Assembly: GCA_027341705.1 (NCBI GenBank)
Contig: DAIELO010000029.1
Span: 1 to 9,822 of the forward strand
Source of the DNA: Caryophanales bacterium
Lineage (GTDB): Bacteria > Bacillota > Bacilli > Alicyclobacillales > SLC66
Length of the DNA: 9,822 nt
Direction: 5' to 3'
Position numbers and translations under genes: made by a program. This document shows, one piece after another, positions 1-5,554 of the stretch. The notes beneath the pieces are model-generated. The model saw only the letters and a program-made list of their open reading frames with translations. It did not search any database and was not told the DNA's origin. Position 1 is the stretch's first letter, and every line of letters starts with the position of its first letter.

Positions 1-257
1 AATAGTTGTTCTAATGTATATCGATTACTACGCATATCTACTGAAATAAACTTGGGCATGTTAAATTTCCGTTGCACCTGATGTGTATGATGTGTATATC
101 CAGGTGTTGGTGTTAAGGATTGAGATAATTTAACCTTTTTTCCTCCCTTGGGCTGATTCCCTTCCCCTGTCGTACTCCCTTCTTCTCCTAATTTGAACTC
201 AAAGTCTAACGTGCTTTCCCTAATATCGATGAGATTACTCCATTTTTTCCACCGCAC
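1..257 (-). CDS. Unidentified protein, N-terminal part, runs off the left edge
   Basis: This minus-strand frame stays open for 85 codons to the window edge. I do not recognise the family. The start chosen is a GTG at 257, because a GGAGG (267-271) lies nine bases upstream; an in-frame TTG at 263 is closer to it than usual. The visible part has a basic, Trp-rich beginning (RWKKW) and then an acidic stretch. A low-complexity Gly/Thr/Lys/Gln/His segment at about residues 25-65 looks disordered, and a more ordinary sequence (MPKFISVDMRSNRYTLEQL) follows just before the edge. It diverges from ygzB across an intergenic region with an inverted repeat. No signal peptide or membrane segment is visible. 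It could also be a spurious frame, although the ribosome site and the lack of stops argue for a real gene. Confidence 0.5.
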   Translation of the reverse strand, partial: MRWKKWSNLIDIRESTLDFEFKLGEEGSTTGEGNQPKGGKKVKLSQSLTPTPGYTHHTHQVQRKFNMPKFISVDMRSNRYTLEQL

Positions 258-301
258 GTTCAAATTCCTCCATCTGTTACTTGAACATATCATCAATATG
301 C

Positions 302-335
302 CAATTTTCGGCGGTCACTATGCGCCGAAAAGTTG
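302..335. repeat. Inverted repeat between divergent genes (possible operator)
   Basis: TTTTCGGCG (305-313) and CGCCGAAAA (323-331) are perfect 9-bp inverted arms separated by nine bases. With one bulged base at 332, pairing extends by CAA (302-304) against TTG (333-335). Neither strand has a T-run after it, so it is not a typical intrinsic terminator. It sits between the start of the left-edge reading frame and ygzB, just upstream of or overlapping a weak candidate -35 for ygzB. That suits a regulator-binding site or a leader hairpin; the role is inferred. Confidence 0.5.
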
Positions 336-362
336 CATGATGATCAACTCTCAGGTTAGGAT
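333..362 (+). promoter_or_regulatory. Weak candidate sigma-A promoter for ygzB
   Basis: TTGCAT (333-338) and TAGGAT (357-362) are separated by 18 bases. The -35 matches three of six consensus bases and the -10 four of six. The predicted transcript start would lie only a few bases before the ribosome site AAAGGGGG at about 371-378, so the leader would be very short. Other sigma factors cannot be excluded. Confidence 0.25.
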
Positions 363-385
363 GTACAAAGAAAGGGGGCACAAAA

Positions 386-715
386 ATGAAGTTAAATCGC
401 ATGCGAAATCTTGCGCTACTTTTGATATTTCTGGCATTCATCATTATGTACGCCAGCACACTAGGCAACCTGTCCCCTGCTACGAAGATTTTAATTCCGA
501 TTGGTCTAATCATCGGAGTGCTAGTCGCTCTAATGGCAATGTTCCTTTATTTTCGAATTGGTTCCATCTCCATGCGATTACCTAAAGTCGATTGCCCACA
601 TTGTGGCAAGACGGTTAAGTTGCTCGGGGAATCAGACCACTGCACGTACTGCAAAAAACCCCTTCGACTAGTCAAAGGGGATCAAGGCCATTATTTTGCG
701 AAAGCAATAGATTGA
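386..715 (+). CDS. ygzB: YgzB family (UPF0295/DUF2614) zinc-ribbon-like membrane protein
   Basis: This 109-residue protein has two predicted membrane helices (about residues 8-26 and 34-55) and a small cytoplasmic-type cysteine module, CPHC at 69-72 and CTYC at 86-89, typical of a zinc ribbon. Layout and length match the Bacillus YgzB family: a basic N-terminus, two helices, two CxxC pairs and a C-terminal PL-x-L-x-KG motif. The molecular function of the family is not established. ATG at 386 follows a strong AAAGGGGG ribosome site. In Bacillus subtilis ygzB is next to perR, but no perR is visible here. It converges on nth with only 20 bases between the stop codons. Its last 60 or so bases also hold a probable terminator for the opposite strand. 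I see no convincing terminator for ygzB itself. Confidence 0.85.
   Translation: MKLNRMRNLALLLIFLAFIIMYASTLGNLSPATKILIPIGLIIGVLVALMAMFLYFRIGSISMRLPKVDCPHCGKTVKLLGESDHCTYCKKPLRLVKGDQGHYFAKAID
653..680 (-). terminator. Intrinsic terminator of the nth operon, inside ygzB
   Basis: Read on the minus strand, CCCCTTTGA (680-672) pairs with TCGAAGGGG (667-659) around a CTAG tetraloop, followed at once by six T residues (658-653). That gives a nine-bp stem with one U-G wobble, in the right orientation about 55 bases after the nth stop codon. On the plus strand the wobble becomes a C-A mismatch and the T-run lies on the wrong side. The structure therefore fits minus-strand termination much better than ygzB termination. 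Confidence 0.8.
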
Positions 716-735
716 TTTTTAGTGCGCTACTTGGT

Positions 736-1395
736 TCATGCTTGTTTTCGCGACGACTTAATTTGCACCTTGAAATACCTGCAATAAGTGGCTAAGGAAC
801 AAACCTCACACTTGGGTGAACGAGCGATACACACTTGCCTGCCGTGAAAAATAAGCCAGTGATGCGCAGCACTCCATAATGCTTCCGGAATCCGATGCAT
901 GAGTTGCTGTTCGGTTTCAAGTACGTTATCGCTCATCGCCAACCCCAAGCGATTAGATACCCGTTGCACATGCGTATCTACTGCAATTGCAGGAACACCA
1001 AACGCATTAGAAAGTAGTACGTTAGCTGTTTTCCGCCCGACGCCGGGAAGTGCCATCAATTCTTCTCGCGATTGTGGTACGTTTCCTTGATGTTCGTCTA
1101 CTAACAATCGAGCAGTTCCAATTAGATTTTTCGCTTTCATTCGAAAAAGGCCACACACTTCAATATCTTTCTCTACTTCCGATAGATCGGCCACTGCCAG
1201 CACTTGCGGAGTGGGGTACTTAGCAAACAACTGGGGCGTCATTGCATTGACACGTTTATCAGTACACTGAGCTGACAGAATGGTAGCCACCAAAAGCTCA
1301 AAGGGATTATGATAATGAAGTGCACACTTCGCTTCAGGATACAAATCTTCAAGTATGCGTAATATTCCCTTGACATTGATCCTTGGCAGCGCCAT
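736..1395 (-). CDS. nth: Endonuclease III, DNA glycosylase/AP lyase
   Basis: This bifunctional base-excision repair enzyme removes oxidised pyrimidines and cleaves the strand at the abasic site. Diagnostic elements are all present. The helix-hairpin-helix LPGVGRKTAN contains the catalytic lysine (about residue 122), the catalytic aspartate is in VDTHV (about 140), and the C-terminal 4Fe-4S ligands are spaced C-x6-C-x2-C-x5-C (about 189-205). Length (219 residues) is close to E. coli Nth. ATG at 1395 is chosen because the AGAGGTGA ribosome site (1401-1408) lies five bases upstream. An ATG at 1401 and a GTG at 1404 are in frame but fall inside that site. The ribosome site overlaps the stop codon of the upstream yunD-like gene, so translation is probably coupled. 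It is the last gene of its operon, followed by the terminator in ygzB. Confidence 0.95.
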   Translation of the reverse strand: MALPRINVKGILRILEDLYPEAKCALHYHNPFELLVATILSAQCTDKRVNAMTPQLFAKYPTPQVLAVADLSEVEKDIEVCGLFRMKAKNLIGTARLLVDEHQGNVPQSREELMALPGVGRKTANVLLSNAFGVPAIAVDTHVQRVSNRLGLAMSDNVLETEQQLMHRIPEALWSAAHHWLIFHGRQVCIARSPKCEVCSLATYCRYFKVQIKSSRKQA

Positions 1396-1406
1396 CGACA
1401 TCACCT

Positions 1407-2837
1407 CTAAGCTTTATTCATTCGACTTTGATATCGATGCTTTCGTGCTTCCTGAACTAACTCCGAATTACCCAACCCACGACGGAGCAGATCGCGCAAC
1501 ATCGTTTCTTGATACTGAAAACAAGTACTTCTTGGCACAGCAATATCAGGAGAAAGCGCGATAAATTCACCCGTTGCTATCGTATAGGTATGATCCAATT
1601 GCAGTAGCTCTCCGTGCACGTGAATTTCAACTACATGTTCAAGATGCGGATTTTGCGCATCATTTTCTACAAATACAGTGGCACCCGATACATGGATCTG
1701 TCCAATCGTAGATCCACGAAATCCAAAACCATACCCACGTTTATAAGCAAGTTCCGGGCGTAAGCCTTGGCTAATCAATCTCCACAACAGATCCCCTTTG
1801 GCTTCCATCGTAACCACGCGCATAGGTGTTGCACAAACACTGAGCAAGTCCCTTCTCAAGATCTCGCCTGTGGGTAATTCCCCAGTAATCATTCCGCCAT
1901 TGATAAGGGCGACATCAGCCTGAAATTCCAAGCGCATCTGGTCACAAAGCAAATTCACGATTTCAGATTCGCCATGTTGTTGGTGAGTAAGTGGGGGAGT
2001 CACGGTAGCAATGGGTGCATCAAGCCAAACAGCCACTTGATTTTGTGCGCGTTCGATAATTTCCATTACACCCGCATCCATCACGTCATCGTCATTGACA
2101 ATAATTAATTCTGCGACTGCGCTTTGTAATTGCTGATCTTCATCAATATCGAGCACTACATGACCCAGCGCATGTGCATGTTTGCCCGCCTGAACAATCA
2201 ACGTCTTACCAACGTGAAGCCCATGCTCAAGATACTGATGCGTATGCGAACCAACAATCAAGTTCACAGGCAATCCGTCTTGTGCTAATTTTTCATCCAC
2301 ATGCAACCCCAAATGGGAAAGCAAAAACACTAACTGAGCACCTTGTTTGCGCATATCTTGTGCCACTTGCCATGCGACCGACACAGGATCATCGGCAACG
2401 ATTCCCAAATTATCAAACAGTTTTTCATAGCGTACAGTAACGCCAAACACGCCAATTTTAAGTTTGCCTAATTGATAGATGAATCCGCCAGTCAAATTCT
2501 TCTCTGACCCGGGAAAGTGCAAGTTCGAACAATACAAAGGTGCGCGAATGCGCTGTGTCAAATCAGTCCAGACATGCTGATCAATTGTCACCGTTTCATT
2601 ATTCCCAAGCACCCAACCATCGTACGGTAGAGAGCCCAAAATATCCGCATTAATACGTCCGTTTGTAGCTAAACTGAGGGGGTTAGATAAATCTGCATGA
2701 TCACCGAGGTCAAAAGAGAAAACTGATTCCCCTCTTGCAATCCACTTTTCGCGAAGCATTTTTAATTTGTATGCGATTCTGGCAAAGCCATCAAAAGCAC
2801 TATGAACATCATTGGTGTGCAAAATATGCAGCCGCAA
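1407..2837 (-). CDS. yunD: YunD-type metallophosphoesterase / 5'-nucleotidase family protein
   Basis: This 476-residue two-domain protein has a calcineurin-like metal-dependent phosphoesterase domain (about 1-225) and a 5'-nucleotidase C-terminal domain (about 265-460). Metal-site motifs appear in order: HTNDVH with D10 and H12, GDHAD with D46, GNNE at 78-81, SHLG with H175, and GSHTH with H198 and H200. The C-terminal half holds the typical ALINGG-x-I motif before TGEIxRRDLL. No signal peptide or membrane anchor is visible, unlike secreted UshA-type nucleotidases. It should therefore act in the cytoplasm, as expected for YunD; the exact substrate is unknown. GNNE in place of the usual GNHE also occurs in Bacillus YunD as I recall it, so it is a family trait. 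The start is TTG at 2837, with a GGAGTGAG site that spans the stop codon of the upstream HD gene; the seven-base gap implies coupling. Confidence 0.85.
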   Translation of the reverse strand: MRLHILHTNDVHSAFDGFARIAYKLKMLREKWIARGESVFSFDLGDHADLSNPLSLATNGRINADILGSLPYDGWVLGNNETVTIDQHVWTDLTQRIRAPLYCSNLHFPGSEKNLTGGFIYQLGKLKIGVFGVTVRYEKLFDNLGIVADDPVSVAWQVAQDMRKQGAQLVFLLSHLGLHVDEKLAQDGLPVNLIVGSHTHQYLEHGLHVGKTLIVQAGKHAHALGHVVLDIDEDQQLQSAVAELIIVNDDDVMDAGVMEIIERAQNQVAVWLDAPIATVTPPLTHQQHGESEIVNLLCDQMRLEFQADVALINGGMITGELPTGEILRRDLLSVCATPMRVVTMEAKGDLLWRLISQGLRPELAYKRGYGFGFRGSTIGQIHVSGATVFVENDAQNPHLEHVVEIHVHGELLQLDHTYTIATGEFIALSPDIAVPRSTCFQYQETMLRDLLRRGLGNSELVQEARKHRYQSRMNKA

Positions 2838-2844
2838 TGGTCTC

Positions 2845-3417
2845 TCACTCCGAACCGCTTATTTCTAGTACATCAGCAACAGGTTTGAGCGCATTAATCA
2901 CAAACTCAATGTGCTCATCCAGCGGAACCCCCAACTCCTCCGCACCCTTATATACCTCTTCCCTATTCACACCACGCGCGAATGCCTTGTCTTTCAGCTT
3001 TTTCTTGACACTCTTCACGTCCACATCAAACACACTTTTACTCGGACGCACCAAAGCTACTGCTGTCACAAAACCACTTAGTTCATCACACGCAAACAAC
3101 ACGCGTTCCATTGGTCGTTCACGTTTCAGTCCATTATAATCAGCATGAGCTGAAATCGCGTAGACCATATGTTCCGGATACCCTTTATCACGTAAAATGC
3201 GCGCACCCACAATCGTGTGCTCTTCTGGCGTGGGATACTGTTCGTAATCAAAATCATGTAATAATCCCACAACACCCCACTCATCGGGGTCTGCCTCAAA
3301 ACGTGGTGCGTAAGCCCTCATTGATGCTTCCACAGCAAAAGCGTGTTTAAGTAAATTTGGATTTTTAGTGTATTCCATTAATAATTGCATTGCTTGCTCT
3401 CGATTTGTATAATCCAA
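2845..3417 (-). CDS. HD-domain phosphohydrolase-like protein
   Basis: This is a compact HD-superfamily protein of about 190 residues. The HD signature is visible as a histidine in LLKHAFAVE, the HD pair in GLLHDFDYEQYP and a later histidine in ISAHADYNG, with a conserved CDELSGFVTAVALVRP segment. Members of this group are presumed metal-dependent phosphohydrolases acting on nucleotides or similar compounds; the substrate is unknown. The start is uncertain. TTG at 3417 has AGAAGGA seven bases upstream and begins MDYTNREQAM. A GTG at 3438 would add seven residues but has no clear ribosome site. The gene lies 46 bases after the pseudo-receiver and 7 bases before the yunD-like gene, so it is probably co-transcribed with both and with nth. 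The C-terminal EEVYKGAEELGVPLDEHIEF stretch is predicted helical. Confidence 0.8.
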   Translation of the reverse strand: MDYTNREQAMQLLMEYTKNPNLLKHAFAVEASMRAYAPRFEADPDEWGVVGLLHDFDYEQYPTPEEHTIVGARILRDKGYPEHMVYAISAHADYNGLKRERPMERVLFACDELSGFVTAVALVRPSKSVFDVDVKSVKKKLKDKAFARGVNREEVYKGAEELGVPLDEHIEFVINALKPVADVLEISGSE

Positions 3418-3463
3418 TGCTATTTCCTTCTTTCTCACCGCAAAAACGCTACAATCTAGTTAA

Positions 3464-3829
3464 CTATTCATTTAGTACAAGCCATGATTTTAGTACTTCA
3501 TCAGGGTTTTGCTTAAACCATGAATTCGTGTACACTTCATCACAGCCTAACGACTTCGCTTTATTGAGCAATTCTGCTTGTGAGTGCGGCCCATACGCAA
3601 TCACTTTACAGTTCAGCGACTGACATTCCTTGATCATCCATTCAAGTTCAGCACCTGCGGCTATTAAATCCAGAATCACAAGTGCGGGATGAACTTGATT
3701 CAGCCGCTCCTTAAAATCGTTACTGCTGGATGCAAACGACAATGTGATTTCCGTCTTTGCAGCAGTCTCACGCAAATCAACCGCAAACATCTGATCCGAC
3801 ACATAGGCCAATACTGCTTCTCCAACCAT
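3464..3829 (-). CDS. Stand-alone degenerate receiver (pseudo-receiver) domain protein
   Basis: This 121-residue protein resembles a single CheY-like alpha/beta domain with no output domain. LVILDL (about 50-55) aligns with the strand carrying the phospho-acceptor aspartate. VIAYGPHSQAELLNKAKSLGCDEVY (in part) aligns with strand 4, helix 4 and strand 5. Other key receiver residues are absent: the acidic pair after strand 1 is reduced to SD (11-12), the Thr/Ser position after strand 4 is Gly or nearby, and the conserved lysine after strand 5 is replaced in YTNSWF. It probably does not work as an ordinary phosphorylated receiver. The AYGPHxxAELLxxAxxxGCDEV pattern recurs in other bacterial pseudo-receivers as I recall. 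ATG at 3829 follows a strong GGAGGGG site. It is the first gene of the HD, yunD and nth operon, and diverges from the Dabb gene. Confidence 0.65.
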   Translation of the reverse strand: MVGEAVLAYVSDQMFAVDLRETAAKTEITLSFASSSNDFKERLNQVHPALVILDLIAAGAELEWMIKECQSLNCKVIAYGPHSQAELLNKAKSLGCDEVYTNSWFKQNPDEVLKSWLVLNE

Positions 3830-3858
3830 AAATACCCCTCCGCAACTGTTGTTGTTTT

Positions 3859-3888
3859 ATGGTAAGTGTATCATATTGATAAAGTCAG
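3859..3888 (-). promoter_or_regulatory. Candidate promoter of the pseudo-receiver/HD/yunD/nth operon
   Basis: On the minus strand CTGACT (3888-3883) and TACCAT (3864-3859) are 18 bases apart and resemble sigma-A -35 and -10 elements (four of six matches at the -10). The transcript would begin about 20-25 bases before the ATG at 3829, leaving room for the GGAGGGG ribosome site. No other promoter-like sequence stands out in front of the four genes. Confidence 0.35.
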
Positions 3889-3947
3889 CGCACACCACCT
3901 TCTCTTTTTATATGTACTTCGATTATACTTGAGAAAAGAGGTGTCAT

Positions 3948-4247
3948 ATGATTGAACATATTGTGCTATTTAAGTGGAAAGAAGATGTACAAATAGAAGA
4001 AGTGAATGAGCTGCTCCACGAATTATCCGAACTAAAAAACAAGATTCCTGGTATTGTCAGTTATAAAATTGGTCACAACTTATCTACTCGCAATCAAGGT
4101 TACGGTGCTGGAATCACTTCGACATTCATTGATCAATCCAGTCTCGATGCTTATATCCCGCACCCTGAACATCAGAAGGTCTACACTAAACTTATACAAA
4201 AAGTAGATAATTTATTAGTAGTGGATTTTCAGGACATTACGGAATAG
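3948..4247 (+). CDS. Dabb (stress-responsive A/B barrel) domain protein
   Basis: This 99-residue single-domain protein of the dimeric alpha/beta-barrel superfamily opens with the typical EHIVLFKWKE strand. It then has the KIPGIVSYKIGHNLS segment, a central strand (STFID) and the conserved HPEH motif (72-75), and ends with VVDFQD. Dabb proteins form small dimeric barrels. Some plant and bacterial members are stress-induced and others are enzymes, but the role here cannot be told. ATG at 3948 follows AAGAGGTG (3936-3942), a good ribosome site. A TATACT at 3924-3929 could be a -10 element, though the -35 is poor and the leader would be very short. It is monocistronic by position, diverging from the pseudo-receiver operon, with a 132-base gap before rsfA. 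I see no clear terminator after it. Confidence 0.85.
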   Translation: MIEHIVLFKWKEDVQIEEVNELLHELSELKNKIPGIVSYKIGHNLSTRNQGYGAGITSTFIDQSSLDAYIPHPEHQKVYTKLIQKVDNLLVVDFQDITE

Positions 4248-4320
4248 TCATTCTACTTCCTTCTTCCTATGCACTACTCTCTTCTATAAACATACCTTGA
4301 AAATGAGAAGATAAATGTAT

Positions 4321-4350
4321 GTATCTTTCTTCCATTTTTCGGACATAAAG
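4321..4350 (+). promoter_or_regulatory. Candidate forespore (sigma-G/sigma-F type) promoter of rsfA
   Basis: GTATC (4321-4325) is followed after 18 bases by CATAAAG (4344-4350). These match four of five bases of the sigma-G -35 (GHATR) and five of seven of the -10 (CATNHTA). The same block also gives GTATC, 15 bases and GGACA, which partly fits the sigma-F layout. Transcription would start about 20-25 bases before the rsfA ATG, just ahead of its GGAGGG site. Expression of Bacillus rsfA under forespore sigma factors is known; its operation here is inferred. Confidence 0.4.
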
Positions 4351-4379
4351 AGAGTATCAATGCTTGGAGGGAGTACAGC

Positions 4380-4925
4380 ATGGAGTTGATGGAACGGTGG
4401 GCTTCTCGGTCTGACGCGTGGACGCCCGAAGATGATGTAACTTTAGCAGAACTCGTACTACAACACATTCGCGAAGGTAGCACACAACTCGTAGCATTTG
4501 AAGAAGCTGCCAATTTACTAGGGCGGACTGCAGCAGCGTGTGGTTATCGATGGAACGGAGTCGTACGCAGGCACTATGATGATGCAGTAAAAGATGCGAA
4601 GTCAATACGCAGAAAAGCACTCGAGATCAAGCGGCACCGCAGACCTAATAGAACTGCGATTGCATTTGCTGGAGACAAGGAACTGACCTTTGATCTACTA
4701 ATTCGTGGATTACGGGACTTTGAACGACGTTATCATGAAATGCAAGAAAAACTGTACCGTTTACAAAGGAATGAAATAGGTTCGGCCATTACTACACCAG
4801 CACAATTAGAGGCGGACTCCAAAGCCCTTTTGGAGATTTTAGGGCGCGCCAAACAATGGATGAACACTGATCCCGTAGACAAAAGTGTTGAATCAATTGA
4901 ATATGCCCCGCATCACACGGATTAA
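4380..4925 (+). CDS. rsfA: RsfA-family forespore transcriptional regulator
   Basis: This 181-residue DNA-binding protein has an N-terminal Myb/SANT-like domain (about 8-64), with conserved DAWTPEDDVTLAELVLQHIR, STQLVAFEEAANLLGRTAAAC and GYRWNGVVRRHY segments characteristic of RsfA/YlbO. A basic linker (about 72-92) follows. A helical, coiled-coil-like C-terminal half (about 100-131) probably dimerises. In Bacillus subtilis RsfA acts in the forespore and tunes sigma-F-dependent genes. ATG at 4380 has GGAGGG eight bases upstream; a second in-frame ATG four codons later is possible. The intergenic region before it contains a candidate forespore promoter and a short AT-rich hairpin (GAAGATA and TATCTTT, about 4306-4328) of unknown meaning. 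It converges on the DUF402 gene, with a stem-loop between them. Confidence 0.88.
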   Translation: MELMERWASRSDAWTPEDDVTLAELVLQHIREGSTQLVAFEEAANLLGRTAAACGYRWNGVVRRHYDDAVKDAKSIRRKALEIKRHRRPNRTAIAFAGDKELTFDLLIRGLRDFERRYHEMQEKLYRLQRNEIGSAITTPAQLEADSKALLEILGRAKQWMNTDPVDKSVESIEYAPHHTD

Positions 4926-4944
4926 GAGTGTACAACGCACGCTC

Positions 4945-4979
4945 GTGGGTCAAAGAATGAAAAAGCCACTTTGACCCGC
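4945..4979. terminator. Stem-loop between convergent rsfA and DUF402 genes
   Basis: GGGTCAAAG (4947-4955) and CTTTGACCC (4969-4977) form a perfect nine-bp stem around a 13-base loop, extendable by a G-T and a G-C pair. It lies 19 bases after the rsfA stop and 14 bases beyond the DUF402 stop. No T-run follows on either strand, so it is not a canonical intrinsic terminator. Its position between convergent genes suggests a transcript end or an RNA-stabilising hairpin used from both sides. Confidence 0.5.
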
Positions 4980-4993
4980 CATCTGCTTATCTA

Positions 4994-5539
4994 TTAATTG
5001 TCATTCAGATGTTCAGCGGAAAATGTGTACTGGTTAGAAAAAATCCCTTTTTGCATGCGCACCTGTCGTTTCAATTCAGATAAATCTGATTTTACGTTCA
5101 TTTTTAGCTCTTCTGGGTAATGATAAATATGTGAATTTACCTCAAATTCACGTTGATCAACAACGCGTAATTTACGCATTTTATCAACGAGCAAATCCAG
5201 ATCCATATCGATAAAACTGACAGTTTTATCTTGTTCACTAATTTTAGCAATCGTACAACTGTTGCAATAATATTCATTGTCATTGTCTTTTCGTAACACC
5301 ATTACTTGATAATGTTTCCCTTCATAGAAACAAGCCACCACGTCATAGGGACTTGACCATTCCTTCCCATTTGCCTCCAGGACGGTAGAGTGTGCAGGAA
5401 TTGTCATCATGAAATCAGGGTTAAATTCATCACGATTGATCGACATCGACTTTAACGGCAAAGCACATGTCCACGTACGATGAATCTTGCCATCATACTT
5501 GAAACTTTTAATTTTCCAGCAATCACTTCCCGTGATCAT
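4994..5539 (-). CDS. DUF402 protein related to YgaC/Ntdp nucleoside tri-/diphosphatases
   Basis: This 181-residue DUF402 protein has the features of the YgaC/Ntdp group: an N-terminal KSFKYDGKIHRTW segment, a YYCN motif (91-93), the acidic FIDMDLDLLV strand with D111, D113 and D115, VVDQREFE (127-133), YP (141-142) and a C-terminal helix ending MQKGIFS. Members characterised in Staphylococcus hydrolyse nucleoside tri- and diphosphates, so a nucleotide phosphatase is a reasonable guess. The family's usual DEDE/DEDEF is DQREF here, so activity is not assured. ATG at 5539 follows GGAG with eight bases of spacing. It lies 15 bases after ytvI and is the last gene of the cluster. The hairpin at 4945-4979 follows it. 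Length agrees with the family. Confidence 0.8.
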   Translation of the reverse strand: MITGSDCWKIKSFKYDGKIHRTWTCALPLKSMSINRDEFNPDFMMTIPAHSTVLEANGKEWSSPYDVVACFYEGKHYQVMVLRKDNDNEYYCNSCTIAKISEQDKTVSFIDMDLDLLVDKMRKLRVVDQREFEVNSHIYHYPEELKMNVKSDLSELKRQVRMQKGIFSNQYTFSAEHLNDN

Positions 5540-5554
5540 CCCAACATCTCCGTT

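Noticed and set aside
81..97. Tandem ATGTGTATG repeat as a CRISPR or mobile-element remnant
   Set aside because: There are only two short copies, and they preserve the reading frame of a probable coding region. There are no spacers or flanking element sequence.
193..585. A 130-residue plus-strand reading frame and a 78-residue minus-strand frame (277-513) near the left end
   Set aside because: Both overlap ygzB in other frames. They lack suitable ribosome sites and have composition typical of shadow frames; the ygzB frame has family motifs.
659..680. Hairpin in ygzB as the terminator of ygzB itself
   Set aside because: It lies before the ygzB stop codon, has a C-A mismatch on the plus strand, and its T-run is on the minus-strand side.
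1484..2837. GNNE instead of GNHE in the phosphoesterase as a sign of lost activity
   Set aside because: The same GNNE motif occurs in Bacillus YunD as I recall it, and all other metal-site motifs are intact. It is a family trait, not degeneration.
4248..4379. Riboswitch or small gene in the gap before rsfA
   Set aside because: Only 132 bases are available. They hold a short AT-rich hairpin and a promoter-like pair, with no open frame with a ribosome site and no recognisable riboswitch core.
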